NCBI GenBank assembly: GCA_017882455.1
Contig: JADGPL010000014.1
Span: 30,804-94,803 of the forward strand
Source: Solirubrobacteraceae bacterium
GTDB taxonomy: Bacteria > Actinomycetota > Thermoleophilia > Solirubrobacterales > Solirubrobacteraceae
DNA length: 64,000 nt
Direction: 5' to 3'
Part shown: positions 8,727 to 18,446 of the stretch, piece after piece
Position numbering within the stretch: the first letter of the stretch is position 1
Layout of the letters: each line of letters starts with the position of its first letter
Translations under genes and position numbers: made by a program
The notes under the pieces: generated by a model
What the model was told of the DNA's origin: nothing
The model's database searches: none
The model's input: only the letters and a program-made list of their open reading frames with translations

Positions 8727-11447
8727 TCAGAGCGACGGCACGGGCCGCCGCGGCGGCGCGCCCGCCAGGCGGATGCGCGCGTCCACGATCGTCGCGCCCG
8801 CGGGGCCGACGACCACCGGATTGGCATCCAGCTCGACCACCTCCGGGTGCGCCTCCACGAGCGCGCTCAGCCGCAGCAGCATCTCCTCGACCGTGGCGAT
8901 GTCGCACGCGGGCGCGCCACGATAGCCCTCGAGCAGCCGGAAGGTGCGAAGACCACGGAGCATCTCCTGCCCATCCAGGTCCGTCAGCGGCGTGATCCGC
9001 ACCGCCACGTCTCCCAGCACCTCCACGCTCGTGCCGCCCGCGCCGCAGGCGATCACCGGCCCGAAGCTCTGATCGTGGACCACCCCCATCAACAGCTCGA
9101 CCCCCGGCTCGACCATCGGCTGCACCAGCAGCCCTTCCAGGCGATGTCCCGCGCGGTCGACGGCGCCGGCCATCTCCTCGGCTGCCTTCTTCACCTGCCG
9201 CGCTCCCCGCAGGCCGAGACGGACGCCGCCCGCATCGCTCTTGTGCAGCAGGCCCTTGGCGATGGCCTTGATCGCCACCGGGACGCCCATCTCCGCGGCC
9301 GCGGCGGCGGCCTCGGCCGGACCGGCGAGGATGCGGGTCTCCACGAGCGGGAGCCCATAGCAGTCGAGCAGGGCCGCCACCTCGCTCGCCCCCAGCCAGC
9401 CCTCGCCGTCGCTGAGCGCCGCCGCCACGAGCGCCGCCGCCTCATCACTGCGAATGCCAGTCAGCTGCGGCACACGGCCGAGCGGCCGGCTGCGCCAGCG
9501 ACCGTAGCGGGCCACATGCCCGAGGGCGCGGGCGGCGTCCTCGGGGAACCCGAAGGTCGGCACGTGCGCATCGCCGTCCCGCCCGGGCGGGACACCCTCG
9601 CTGTTCATGAAGACCGCCGCCACAGGCACGCCGACGGCGTTCGCGGCGTTGGCGGCCGCCGCACGCAGCTCGCGAGCCACGTCCTCGGCGCGGGTGAGCA
9701 GCGGCGGGACGAAGATCGCCACGATCGCGTCGCAGGCGTCCTCGGCCACCAGCGCTTCGATCGTCCTCCTGTAGCTCTGGGCCGGCGCCGTGGCGATCAT
9801 GTCGATCGGGTTGCCCAGCGACGCCTCCGGCGCGAGGAAGCCGGCCAGGCGCGAGCGCACCGCCGCCGAGATCTCCACCACGTCCAGCCCCGCCGACTGG
9901 CAGGCGTCCGCGCACATGATGCCCGGCCCGCCCGCGTTGGTCACGATCGCCACCCGCGTGCCCGCGGGCACCGGCTGGGCCGCGAGCAGGGCGCCGACGT
10001 CGAACAGTTCCTGCATCGTGTCCGTGCGGATCACGCCCGCCTGGCCGAAGAGCGCGTCCACAGTCACATCCGAGGCCGACAGCAGCGCCCCGGTGTGCGA
10101 GGCGCTGGCCCGGGCGCCCGCCGGAGAGCGCCCGCTCTTGACCGCCACGATCGGCTTGGCCCTGCTCACCCTGCGCGCGATCCGCGCGAAGCGGCGGGGG
10201 TTGCCGAACGACTCCAGGTAGAGCATGAGCACGCTCGTGTCGGCGTCCTGCTCCCAGTACTCGAGCAGATCGTTGCCCGAGATGTCCGCCTTGTTGCCGA
10301 CCGACACGAACGAGGAGAGCCCGAGCCCCAGCCGGTTGGCCGCCTCGATGACCGCGATCCCCAGGCCACCGCTCTGAGAGAGGAAGCCGATCGGCCCGGG
10401 CGGCGGCATCCGCTCCGCGAAGGTCGCATCCAGGCGCACCTCCGCCGACGTGTTGAGCACTCCCAGGCAGTTGGGTCCGATCAGCCGCATGCCCGCCTCG
10501 CGACAGACCTCCACCAGCTCGCTCTGGCGGACCGCGCCCTCGGCGCCGACCTCGCTGAACCCGGCCGAGATCACCAGCAGCGCGCGGGTTCCCGCCGCGG
10601 CGCATTCACGGGCCACCGCGGCCACCTGCTCGGCGGGCACCGCGATCACGGCTAGGTCCACCGGCTTGGGTACCTCGGCGATCGAGTCGTAGGCGCGCCT
10701 GCCGGCGATCGTGTGCACCCGGCGGTTGACCGCGTAGAGACGACCCGTGAAGCCCTGGGAGCGAAGGTTGCGCAGGATCGCCCCCCCGACCGTTGCGCGC
10801 TTGGGAGAGGCTCCGATCACGGCCACCGATCCGGGCCGCAGGAAGAGCCCGACCGCGGCGATCGCCGCCGCCTGCTCGCGCTGCTCGAAGCGCTCGCGGG
10901 TCTGCTCCGAGGGCGAGGTCGGCAGTTCGACGTGGACGGCGCCGTCGGAGGTTTGCAGCTCCACGGCGTAGCCGCTGTCGCGGAACACCTGGATCATGTG
11001 GTGGTTGGCGGGCAGCACCTCCGCGGTGAGCAGACGGATGCCGTTCTCTTCGGCAGCCGCCGCCAGGTGTCCCAGCATGATCGTGGCGATCCCGTGGCCC
11101 TGCCAGGCGTCCGCGACCGTGAACGCCACTTCGGCGCGCTCCGGGCCCGTCCTGATGTAGGCCGCGTGGGCGACGATCTCCTGGTCGTGCCCGGTCGTCG
11201 CCACCAGCGCGTAGCGGTCGCCGTCGTCCACGTCCATCGACCAGTCCGCAGCCCAAGCGAGGTCGACCTGGCCGAAGAAGCGAAAGCCGATCGACCGCGG
11301 CGAGAGCTCGTGCAGGAAGCGCTCGATCGCCGGTCGATCCTCACCGCAGACCCCTCGCACGCGCACCGTCGAGCCGTCCCGCAGCGCCACGTCGACCGTG
11401 CGCGCGGGTGTTTGCGGGCGAGCCGCTTCTATCCGAGCGACGCTCAC
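8727..11447 (-). CDS. GNAT acetyltransferase fused to NDP-forming acyl-CoA synthetase (Pat-like)
   Basis: The ~906-aa protein has an N-terminal GNAT domain (about residues 15-175; acetyl-CoA loop AWQGHGIATIMLG) and a full NDP-forming acyl-CoA synthetase-like module. That module comprises a CoA-binding fold (PGSVAVIGASPKRATVGGAI), a ligase domain with the phospho-histidine loop RASASHTGALLSASD (His near residue 449), and a C-terminal ATP-grasp domain (VAIKAIAKGLLHKSDAGGV). Proteins of this layout acetylate lysines of enzymes such as acetyl-CoA synthetase, and some sense cAMP; no cNMP domain is present here. The histidine is retained, so synthetase activity is possible. GTG at 11447 was chosen because it overlaps the upstream stop (GTGA). 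Confidence 0.88.
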   Translation of the reverse strand: MSVARIEAARPQTPARTVDVALRDGSTVRVRGVCGEDRPAIERFLHELSPRSIGFRFFGQVDLAWAADWSMDVDDGDRYALVATTGHDQEIVAHAAYIRTGPERAEVAFTVADAWQGHGIATIMLGHLAAAAEENGIRLLTAEVLPANHHMIQVFRDSGYAVELQTSDGAVHVELPTSPSEQTRERFEQREQAAAIAAVGLFLRPGSVAVIGASPKRATVGGAILRNLRSQGFTGRLYAVNRRVHTIAGRRAYDSIAEVPKPVDLAVIAVPAEQVAAVARECAAAGTRALLVISAGFSEVGAEGAVRQSELVEVCREAGMRLIGPNCLGVLNTSAEVRLDATFAERMPPPGPIGFLSQSGGLGIAVIEAANRLGLGLSSFVSVGNKADISGNDLLEYWEQDADTSVLMLYLESFGNPRRFARIARRVSRAKPIVAVKSGRSPAGARASASHTGALLSASDVTVDALFGQAGVIRTDTMQELFDVGALLAAQPVPAGTRVAIVTNAGGPGIMCADACQSAGLDVVEISAAVRSRLAGFLAPEASLGNPIDMIATAPAQSYRRTIEALVAEDACDAIVAIFVPPLLTRAEDVARELRAAAANAANAVGVPVAAVFMNSEGVPPGRDGDAHVPTFGFPEDAARALGHVARYGRWRSRPLGRVPQLTGIRSDEAAALVAAALSDGEGWLGASEVAALLDCYGLPLVETRILAGPAEAAAAAAEMGVPVAIKAIAKGLLHKSDAGGVRLGLRGARQVKKAAEEMAGAVDRAGHRLEGLLVQPMVEPGVELLMGVVHDQSFGPVIACGAGGTSVEVLGDVAVRITPLTDLDGQEMLRGLRTFRLLEGYRGAPACDIATVEEMLLRLSALVEAHPEVVELDANPVVVGPAGATIVDARIRLAGAPPRRPVPSL

Positions 11448-13078
11448 CGTGCTCGGGCCTCCGCGCCGGCCACCGCTCCGGCCCCGGCGAGGCTGCGATC
11501 GAGAGCGTGCGCGACCTCGTCGACCTGCGCGCCCAGAGGGCGCTGCGTGTCGCACTCGTACACCACCGCGGCGGGGAGCTCCTCGAGCTCCTGGAAGGAG
11601 CGGAACTGCTCGGCCACGATCTCCGGGGTGGCGTCTGAGACGTGGCGCGCCTGCATCCGTCGGTGGGCGCGCTCGAGCGCGACGGCGAGCGGAATCGAGC
11701 AGCGGACCGTCAGGAACGGCGCACGGCTCTGCGAGACCGGCTCGAACAGCCGGGCGCGGTCGCTGCGCAGGCGGCAGGTGGCGTCCACGATCACCGCGTG
11801 GCCGCTCTCGAGCTTGGCCTTCGCGTCCAGGCCCAGACGCTCGTAGGTGGCGCGAGTGACGGCCGGGTCGTACAGCTCGCTGCCAGCCCGCTCGCTCACC
11901 GCCAGCCCGGCGCCGAGCTTGCGGACCGCATCCGAGGAGAGCACCTCGAAGCCCGAGCGGCGCGAGAGCTCCTGCGCCAGGGTCGACTTCCCGCTGGCCG
12001 CGGGGCCGCAGAGGATCAGGGCGAGCGGCTCGCGGGCACGCCAGCACAGGCGCTCGCCCAGCGCCCACATCGCCTCGGCCCTCGCCAGCTGCTCGGCACG
12101 CGCGCTGCCTGCATGATGCTCGCCCGCGGCGATCAGCGCGACCTTGGCGCGAACGAACGCGCGGTGGGCGCCGTAGAAGGCGAGCAGGGCCTCGCTGCCG
12201 AGGTCGAGGCCGTTGCGGCGGTAGGCGCCGATGAGCTCCTCGGCGGCCCACCGCTGTCCGAAGGCCTCGAGGTCCATGGCGAGAAAGGCGAGATCGCAGG
12301 CGATGTCGGTGTGTCGGAAGGCGGGATCGAACTCGATTCGGTCCACGATGCGAACCGCTCCGACTGCCAGCACGTGCTCGCAGCGCAGATCGCCGTGCCC
12401 GTCGCGGACGAGCCCGGCGCGCCTGCGACGCTCGATCTCCTCTGCGTGGAGCGCCACGAACGCCTCGCCGAAGCCGAGCGGCGCATCGAACGTCCACCCG
12501 ATCCCCTGCTCCCGAGCGACGGCCGCGAGCTCGCGCAGGTTCCGCTCCCACATCTCCAGGACCTGGCGCGGACGGGCCCCGTCCACCTGTGGCGCTCGGC
12601 GGTGAAAGTCGGCCAGGCGACGTGCCACCGCCTCGAGCTGCTCGCGCCGCAGCGCGCCGGCCGCGATCAACCCGGCGAGCGAGCCTGACTCGTCGAAGCT
12701 GCGCATCTCCACCGCGTACTCAACCGCGCCGGGGTCGTGCTCGCGCGCCAGCTCGAAGCCCGCCCCGCTTCTCACGATCGCGCAGACGCCCAGGTAGACG
12801 TCGCCCGCCAGCTCGGCGTTCACCCGCACCTCCTCCTCGCAGGCCGCGCGGCGCAGCGCCGGCGTGCGGTAGTCGAGGAAGCCGAGCACCACGGGCTTCT
12901 TGACCTTGTATGCGCGCCCGTCCGTCACGAACACCCAGGAGGCGTGCGTCTCGTGCACCGCGACGCGGGTCGTGGCGTCGTAGGTCGCGGGGTCCGCCAT
13001 CGCCCTCAGCAGCGCAGGATCGCCCGCCGGCGGCGGGGCGGGCTCGCCGCGATCATGCATGGCCGTGGACGAGCTCAT
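11444..13078 (-). CDS. Bifunctional aminoglycoside phosphotransferase-like/P-loop kinase
   Basis: The 544-aa product has two halves. Residues ~40-330 resemble an APH/choline-kinase fold with the catalytic loop RDGHGDLRCEHVL and the metal-binding segment RIVDRIEFDPAFRHTDIACDL. Residues ~350-520 form a P-loop kinase (LILCGPAASGKSTLAQELS; later VIVDATC). This is the architecture of the mycobacterial DosR-regulon protein Rv2004c. Substrates are unknown. It is the first gene of a two-gene operon with the GNAT-ACS gene (4-bp overlap) and is divergent from PEP synthase, with about 160 bp between the two starts for shared regulation. Confidence 0.85.
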   Translation of the reverse strand: MSSSTAMHDRGEPAPPPAGDPALLRAMADPATYDATTRVAVHETHASWVFVTDGRAYKVKKPVVLGFLDYRTPALRRAACEEEVRVNAELAGDVYLGVCAIVRSGAGFELAREHDPGAVEYAVEMRSFDESGSLAGLIAAGALRREQLEAVARRLADFHRRAPQVDGARPRQVLEMWERNLRELAAVAREQGIGWTFDAPLGFGEAFVALHAEEIERRRRAGLVRDGHGDLRCEHVLAVGAVRIVDRIEFDPAFRHTDIACDLAFLAMDLEAFGQRWAAEELIGAYRRNGLDLGSEALLAFYGAHRAFVRAKVALIAAGEHHAGSARAEQLARAEAMWALGERLCWRAREPLALILCGPAASGKSTLAQELSRRSGFEVLSSDAVRKLGAGLAVSERAGSELYDPAVTRATYERLGLDAKAKLESGHAVIVDATCRLRSDRARLFEPVSQSRAPFLTVRCSIPLAVALERAHRRMQARHVSDATPEIVAEQFRSFQELEELPAAVVYECDTQRPLGAQVDEVAHALDRSLAGAGAVAGAEARAR

Positions 13079-13239
13079 CGGGTCGCACTCCTCATTACGC
13101 GAAGATCCTGCCGCTCATGCTGATGGCGACACCGGGCCCGGGCATCCGTGAAACCCCGCACCGCTCGGCGGAACTCGCCCGAAGGCTCAGCGGTAACACA
13201 CTGATGACCCGCGCACGCGCTGGCGCCAAGGTTGGCCTC

Positions 13240-15621
13240 ATGAGCACAACCCCTTCCGACACCACCCCCCCAGACGATTTCATCCGCTCGTTCTCCAACC
13301 TCGGCAGGGCGGACGTCGCCTATGCCGGCGGCAAGGGCGCGAACCTCGGCGAGCTGACCCGAGCCGGGCTGCCTGTACCTCCTGGCTTCGTGGTCGGCGC
13401 CCCGGCCTATGCGACGTTCTGTGACGAGTCCGGGCTGCGAGCGCAGCTGGAGAAGACGCTCGCGGACATCGACATCGAGGACGGGGCGGCGCTCGAGGCC
13501 GCTGCCACCGCGGCACGCCAGGCGGCGCTCGACGCGCCCATGCCTCCGGAGCTGAGGGACGCGATCGTGGCGGCCTATCTCGACCTGGCGGGCGCCCACC
13601 CCGACGCCCCGGTTGCCGTGCGCTCCTCGGCGACCGCCGAGGACACCGCCTCGGCGTCCTTCGCCGGGATGAACGAAACCTTCCTCAACACACGCGGTCC
13701 CGATGCGGTGCTCGACGCCGTCAAACGCTGCTGGGGCTCGCTGTTCGGAGCACGCACCATCTACTACCGCGGGCAGCGCGGCTTCAGCCAGGCCGGCATG
13801 GACATCGCCGTGGTCGTGCAGGTGCAGATCCCCTCGACCCGCGCGGGCGTGATGTTCACCGTCGACCCCGCCTCGGGCGATCCGGACATGCTGGTGATCG
13901 AGGGCTCCTTCGGCCTCGGCGAGGCCGTGGTCTCGGGCAGCGTCTCGCCCGATCGCTATGTCGTGCGCAAGAGCGACCTGGCGATCCTCACGCGTTCCGT
14001 GCGGCCCAAGGAGCTGGTGATCGAGGCCGCGGAGGGCGGCGGCACGCGCACGCGCACGCTGAGCTCCGAGGAGGGCATGCGCCCCGTGCTCAGCGATCTC
14101 GAGGTCATCGACCTGGCCAAGCTCGGGCTCGCCATCGAGCAGCACTACGGCAGCGGCCAGGACACCGAGTGGTCCTTCGACCCCGATGGCAACGCCTGGA
14201 TGCTGCAGAGCCGCCCGATCACCACGATCGCCGCCCCCGAGCACGCCCCCGACGAGGTGCTCGTGCGCGGGCTGGGCGCGGCTCCGGGATTGGCCAGCGG
14301 CAAGGTGCGGGTCCTCGAGGACCCCCACGACACCGGCGCGTTCCGCGACGGCGAGGTGCTCGTGGCGCACATGACCACGCCGGACTGGGTGCCGCTGATG
14401 CGCCGGGCGGCCGCGATCATCACCGACTCGGGCGGCATGACCTGTCACGCCGCGATCGTCACCCGCGAGCTGGGCATCCCCTGCATCGTGGGCACCGGCG
14501 AAGCCACCAAGAGACTGCGAAACGACGAGCTGGTGACCGTGGATGCGACCCACGGCACGGTGCTCGAGGGCGCGTCCGCGCCAGAGCCAGAGCCATCCAC
14601 TGCGAGCGTCACGGCGGTCGCGGGGCCGGGCACGCTGTCCTCAGCCGGCGCCGCAGCGCCCGTGACGGCCACGCGGCTGCTGGTCAACCTCTCAGAGCCA
14701 TCCCAGGTCGAGCGCACGGCTGCCCTGGAGGTCGATGGCGTGGGCCTGCTGCGCGCCGAGCTGATGCTGATCGAGGCGCTCGACGGCAGCCATCCCCGCC
14801 AGCTGATCGAGGAGGGCAACACCGAGGAGTTCGTCGCGAGGATGGCCGACGGGCTGACCACGTTCGCGTCCGGCTTCGCCCCCCGCCCCGTGACCTACCG
14901 CACGACCGACTTCCGCACCAACGAGTTCCGCAACCTGCGCGGCGGCGAGCGCTTCGAGCCGCAGGAGGCCAACCCGATGATCGGCTACCGCGGAGCCCTG
15001 CGCTACGTCCAGGAGCCCGAGGTGTTCGCGCTGGAGATGCAGGCCATCGGCCGCGTCTGGGACGCCGGCCACAAGAACCTGCACGTGATGCTGCCGTTCG
15101 TGCGCACCGCATCAGAGCTCGAGCGCTGCCGTGAGCTGGTGGCGGATGCCGGCCTGCTCGAGCGCCGCGACTTCGAGCTGTGGATCATGGCCGAGGTGCC
15201 CTCCGTGCTGTTCAACCTCGAGCGCTATGCGCGGCTGGGCATCGCCGGCATCTCGATCGGCTCCAACGACCTCACCCAGCTGATGCTCGGCGCCGACCGG
15301 GACTCCGAGGTGCTGGCCGCGACCTTCGACGAGCGCGACCCGGCCGTGCTCGACTATCTCACAGAGCTGATCCCGCGCGCCCGCGAGCTCGGCCTGCACA
15401 CCTCCATCTGCGGGCAGGCCCCCTCGGTGCACCCGGAGTACGCTGAGCTGCTGGTGCGCCTGGGCATCGAGAACATCTCCGTGAGCGTCGACGCGGTGCA
15501 GCGCACGCGGCGACTGATCGCCGCCGCCGAGCAGCGCGTGCTGCTGGAGGCAGCCCTCGAGCGCACGGCCGGCGCGAGCGACCAGCACACCCACGCTGAA
15601 CACCAATCAGGACACCACTGA
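13240..15621 (+). CDS. ppsA: Phosphoenolpyruvate synthase
   Basis: The ~793-aa protein shows the three domains of PEP synthase. The N-terminal ATP-binding domain has GGKGANLGEL and VAVRSSATAEDTASASFAG. The phospho-histidine swivel domain has DSGGMTCHAAIVTRELGIPC, with the catalytic His at about residue 403. The C-terminal PEP/pyruvate TIM-barrel has NPMIGYRGALRY, IGSNDLTQLMLG and the catalytic-cysteine loop SICGQAPS. It converts pyruvate, ATP and water to PEP, AMP and phosphate. An alanine/serine-rich linker (about residues 448-480) joins the last two domains. The ATG at 13240 starts the family N-terminus; in-frame codons upstream are possible. Linked to the CBS gene 14 bp downstream. Confidence 0.95.
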   Translation: MSTTPSDTTPPDDFIRSFSNLGRADVAYAGGKGANLGELTRAGLPVPPGFVVGAPAYATFCDESGLRAQLEKTLADIDIEDGAALEAAATAARQAALDAPMPPELRDAIVAAYLDLAGAHPDAPVAVRSSATAEDTASASFAGMNETFLNTRGPDAVLDAVKRCWGSLFGARTIYYRGQRGFSQAGMDIAVVVQVQIPSTRAGVMFTVDPASGDPDMLVIEGSFGLGEAVVSGSVSPDRYVVRKSDLAILTRSVRPKELVIEAAEGGGTRTRTLSSEEGMRPVLSDLEVIDLAKLGLAIEQHYGSGQDTEWSFDPDGNAWMLQSRPITTIAAPEHAPDEVLVRGLGAAPGLASGKVRVLEDPHDTGAFRDGEVLVAHMTTPDWVPLMRRAAAIITDSGGMTCHAAIVTRELGIPCIVGTGEATKRLRNDELVTVDATHGTVLEGASAPEPEPSTASVTAVAGPGTLSSAGAAAPVTATRLLVNLSEPSQVERTAALEVDGVGLLRAELMLIEALDGSHPRQLIEEGNTEEFVARMADGLTTFASGFAPRPVTYRTTDFRTNEFRNLRGGERFEPQEANPMIGYRGALRYVQEPEVFALEMQAIGRVWDAGHKNLHVMLPFVRTASELERCRELVADAGLLERRDFELWIMAEVPSVLFNLERYARLGIAGISIGSNDLTQLMLGADRDSEVLAATFDERDPAVLDYLTELIPRARELGLHTSICGQAPSVHPEYAELLVRLGIENISVSVDAVQRTRRLIAAAEQRVLLEAALERTAGASDQHTHAEHQSGHH

Positions 15622-15635
15622 AAGGGCCCCCCGAA

Positions 15636-16070
15636 ATGACAAGCTCAACGACACCCACAGTCGCCGTCAGCGAGGTGATGCACTACGGGATCATCACCGC
15701 CTCGCCCGACGCCCCACTGGCCGAGGTCGCCGGCCAGCTCGCCCACAACCGCGTTCACTGCGTGGTCGTCGAGGGGATCACCCGACGCATCGACGGACAG
15801 GAGACGCTCGTGTGGGGCATCCTCTCCGACCTCGACCTGATCAAGGCGTTTGCCGCAGATCGCGTCGAGGCGCTCGCCGGCGAAGTGGCGGCGAGCGAGA
15901 TCGTGACCGTGGACTCCTCCGATCGCATCGACCGGGTCGCCCGCCTGATGGCCGAGCACGACTGCACGCACCTGGTCGTCGTCTCGCCCGAGACCGGTGA
16001 GCCGGTGGGCGTCGTCTCGAGCCTCGATGTCGCCCAGGGCCTGGCCCTCTCCAAGCATCTGGGCGGATGA
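15636..16070 (+). CDS. CBS-domain pair protein
   Basis: The 144-aa protein consists of two CBS motifs: VSEVMHYGIITASPDAPLAEVAGQLAHN with LVWGILSDLDLIKA, and ASEIVTVDSSDRIDRVARLMAEHDCTHLVVV with GVVSSLDVAQGLA. Such Bateman modules bind adenine nucleotides and sense energy state. It resembles the hypoxic response proteins of actinobacteria (Hrp1-like) in size and layout, without the zinc-site cysteines being evident. It follows PEP synthase by 14 bp and overlaps the lipoprotein gene by 4 bp (ATGA), so it may tune PEP synthase or be co-induced with it (inference). Confidence 0.88.
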   Translation: MTSSTTPTVAVSEVMHYGIITASPDAPLAEVAGQLAHNRVHCVVVEGITRRIDGQETLVWGILSDLDLIKAFAADRVEALAGEVAASEIVTVDSSDRIDRVARLMAEHDCTHLVVVSPETGEPVGVVSSLDVAQGLALSKHLGG

Positions 16071-16639
16071 GCGCCGCCGAGGCCAGGCTTGGGCACGGCG
16101 CCCCGCCCGGCCGCCATGCCCTGTCCGGACGCCTGCCCATCCTCGGGATCGTGGCGGTGTCCGCGCTCGGCCTGGTGAGCTGCGGCGGCTCGAGCAAGAG
16201 CAGCTCGAGCGCGACCTCCCACTCCACCCCCACCGCGAGCACGAGCACGACCGCCACCGCCACCGCCACGCAGCAGAGCTCCGCTCCGCCGACGACCACG
16301 GCGACCGCGCCGAGCGCCTCCCGGACGGTCACCGCCACAGCGGGCGCCATCACCGCCACGATCCACGCCGGATCCCACGTGCCGCGGGTTGGACGGGTAT
16401 GGCCCCTGCACTTCACCGTGCTGAGCAGCGGGCGTCCCGTGAAGGCAGCCGTCAGCTATGAGTACCTGTTCGGCGGTCAGGTGGTGGCCCACCGCTCGCA
16501 CTACACGTTCATCGGACATTTCTCGGACGTGTTTCGCTGGCCGTCCTCGGCGGTCGGCTATCCGCTGACGTTTCGCGCCGCGATCACATCGCAGGGGGCC
16601 ACGATCAACCTCGACTATCCGGTGAAGGTCACGCGGTGA
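16067..16639 (+). CDS. Putative lipoprotein with Ser/Thr-rich linker
   Basis: The 190-aa product carries a lipoprotein signal peptide with lipobox LVSCGG (Cys about residue 39), then a low-complexity Ser/Thr/Ala stretch (~residues 40-95). A C-terminal beta-rich domain of about 90 residues follows (WPLHFTVLSSGRPVKAAVSY, then YPLTFRAAI), resembling an immunoglobulin-like fold. It should be anchored on the outer face of the membrane. It is translationally coupled to the CBS gene before it and to the ABC-transporter ATPase after it (GTGA overlap), so it is probably an accessory of that exporter. No catalytic motif is seen. The N-terminal extension before the hydrophobic core is long for a signal peptide, so a later start is possible. 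Confidence 0.75.
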   Translation: MSAAEARLGHGAPPGRHALSGRLPILGIVAVSALGLVSCGGSSKSSSSATSHSTPTASTSTTATATATQQSSAPPTTTATAPSASRTVTATAGAITATIHAGSHVPRVGRVWPLHFTVLSSGRPVKAAVSYEYLFGGQVVAHRSHYTFIGHFSDVFRWPSSAVGYPLTFRAAITSQGATINLDYPVKVTR

Positions 16640-17331
16640 GCGAGGAGGCGGGCGCCGAGGTGCTCGTCGAGCATGCTGGTAAGAGCTTCGGACGAATCGG
16701 CGCCCTTGATGACGTCTCGCTGCACATGGACCGCGGCGAGGCGATTGCGATCACCGGGCGCTCGGGCTCGGGCAAGAGCACGCTGCTCGGCCTGATCGGC
16801 GGTCTCGAGCGACCAGACCGCGGGAAGGTGCTGATCGACGGGCGCCCCGTGTGGTTGGATCGCCATCCGGCCCAAGCTCGCCGCGAGCTCGTCGGCTTCG
16901 TCTTCCAGCGCCATCTGCTGCTGGCGGCGCTCTCGGCGCGAGCCAACGTGGAAGTGCCGTTGATCGGGGCAGGGGTCCACCGAGCCGAGCGTCGACGCCG
17001 CGCACTGGCGCTGCTCGAGGAGGTCGGGCTGGCAGACCGCGCCGAGCATCTCCCCTCCGAGCTCTCCGGCGGCGAGAGCCAGCGTGTGGCCGTGGCGCGC
17101 GCGCTCGTAAACGAACCGCGCCTGCTGCTCGCCGACGAGCCGACCGGGGCGCTTGACTCGGTCACCTCCGAACGCGTCCTCGACCTGCTCTTCCGGCTGC
17201 GCGACCGCCTCGGTATGACGCTCGCCGTGGTCAGCTACGACCCCGACGTGGCCAAGCGAGCCGACCGTACCCTGACGCTCATCGACGGCCGGATCGGCGA
17301 CACGGGCGAGGCCGGGATCGCCCAGGCCTAG
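16636..17331 (+). CDS. ABC transporter ATP-binding protein (MacB/LolD type)
   Basis: The 231-aa ATPase has Walker A GRSGSGKSTLL, Q-loop region FVFQRHLLL, ABC signature LSGGESQRVAVARAL and Walker B LLLADEPTGALDS. The TGALDS form and the small size are typical of the FtsX-permease exporters (MacB, LolD, YknY). The GTG start overlaps the lipoprotein stop. It must pair with the FtsX-type permease 14 bp downstream to make a mechanotransmission-type transporter acting on a periplasmic or surface substrate. The substrate is unknown. Confidence 0.92.
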   Translation: MSEEAGAEVLVEHAGKSFGRIGALDDVSLHMDRGEAIAITGRSGSGKSTLLGLIGGLERPDRGKVLIDGRPVWLDRHPAQARRELVGFVFQRHLLLAALSARANVEVPLIGAGVHRAERRRRALALLEEVGLADRAEHLPSELSGGESQRVAVARALVNEPRLLLADEPTGALDSVTSERVLDLLFRLRDRLGMTLAVVSYDPDVAKRADRTLTLIDGRIGDTGEAGIAQA

Positions 17332-17345
17332 GAGTCGGTGCCTCC

Positions 17346-18446
17346 GTGTTCACGATCATCCAGACCAACCTGCGCCGGCGCCTGGCCCGCACGCTGTTCA
17401 CGGCCTCGGGGATCGCTGTCGGGGTGGCGACGATCGTGGCCCTCCTGTCCTTCACCCAAGGGCTCAAGGACACAGCCGCCGGATTCGTGCATCTCGGCGG
17501 CTCGGATCTCGGCGTCTTCCAGGCCAACGTCTCAGATCCGACCGCCTCGATCCTGCCCGAATCGCTCGTGGCGCGGCTCGACGCCACCCCCGAGGTCTCG
17601 CGCGCCACGCCGCTGCTGCTGGTCACCGAAGCGCTGAAGGCGGACCCGTCGGCGATCGTCTTCGGAGCCCAGCCGTCGGGCTTCTTCAGTCAGGGACTCG
17701 TGCTGCTCAGGGGGGCTCGCCCGCAGGGACAGGAAGTGCTGATCGGCGATCGCCTGGCCGCGTCCCTTCACCTGCGCCCCGGCGGCGTGCTGCGAGTGGA
17801 CGGGCACCCGTTTGGGATCGCCGGCATCTACCACTCGGGAGTGCTCTTCGAGGACTCCGGCGCCGTCCTATCGATCGAAGATGCGCGCACTCTCACGAGC
17901 CGCCCGGGCGAGGTCACCGACATCGTCGTCGAGCTCGCGGCGGGCACGCGCGCGAGCAGCGCCGCGCGCAAGATCGAGCGGTCCTTCCCGGGCACCCAGG
18001 TGATCACCGATCCCGATCAGGCCCTGCGAGCGGGCGCCAACAGCACGCTCATCTCCAAGGCGATCCTGGTGATAGTCGTGATCGCCCTGATCGTTGGGGC
18101 GATCAGCGTGGCCAACACGATGGCCATGTCGATCCTCGAGCGCCAGGGCGAGCTCGGACTGCTCAGCACCGTCGGCTGGTCCCCCGTGCGCGTCGCCTCC
18201 CTGATCCTCGGAGAAGGGGTCGCCGTGAGCACCCTCGGCGCGGCGGGCGGCCTCCTGCTAGGCGTGATCGGCGGCGGCCTGCTCGTGCATGCGCTCGGCG
18301 TGAGCGCCTACGTGTCTCCGGCGATCACCGCGTGGGGGCTCGGGCGCGGGCTGCTCGTGGGCGTGGCCATCGGCGTGCTCGGCGGCATCTACCCCGCCTG
18401 GCGGGTCACCCGCATGACGCCGTTGCGAGCGCTGTCGAACGCCTGA
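17346..18446 (+). CDS. FtsX-like ABC transporter permease
   Basis: The 366-aa membrane protein has one N-terminal helix (TLFTASGIAVGVATIVALL), a ~200-residue extracytoplasmic MacB-like core domain (ILPESLVARLDATPEVSRATP to ITDPDQALRAG) and three C-terminal helices (AILVIVVIALIVGAISVANT; ILGEGVAVSTLGAAGGLLLG; GLGRGLLVGVAIGVLGGIYPAW). It ends in the usual PLRALSNA tail. This is the standard four-helix FtsX/MacB topology. The last 189 bp also lie inside the convergently oriented site-2 protease reading frame on the other strand. Confidence 0.92.
   Translation: MFTIIQTNLRRRLARTLFTASGIAVGVATIVALLSFTQGLKDTAAGFVHLGGSDLGVFQANVSDPTASILPESLVARLDATPEVSRATPLLLVTEALKADPSAIVFGAQPSGFFSQGLVLLRGARPQGQEVLIGDRLAASLHLRPGGVLRVDGHPFGIAGIYHSGVLFEDSGAVLSIEDARTLTSRPGEVTDIVVELAAGTRASSAARKIERSFPGTQVITDPDQALRAGANSTLISKAILVIVVIALIVGAISVANTMAMSILERQGELGLLSTVGWSPVRVASLILGEGVAVSTLGAAGGLLLGVIGGGLLVHALGVSAYVSPAITAWGLGRGLLVGVAIGVLGGIYPAWRVTRMTPLRALSNA

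Noticed and set aside
8466..10655. Plus-strand 729-codon frame starting in the exaC upstream region
   Set aside because: It runs antisense through the GNAT-ACS gene with no domain. Only the first ~85 codons are outside a known gene, and they look unselected.
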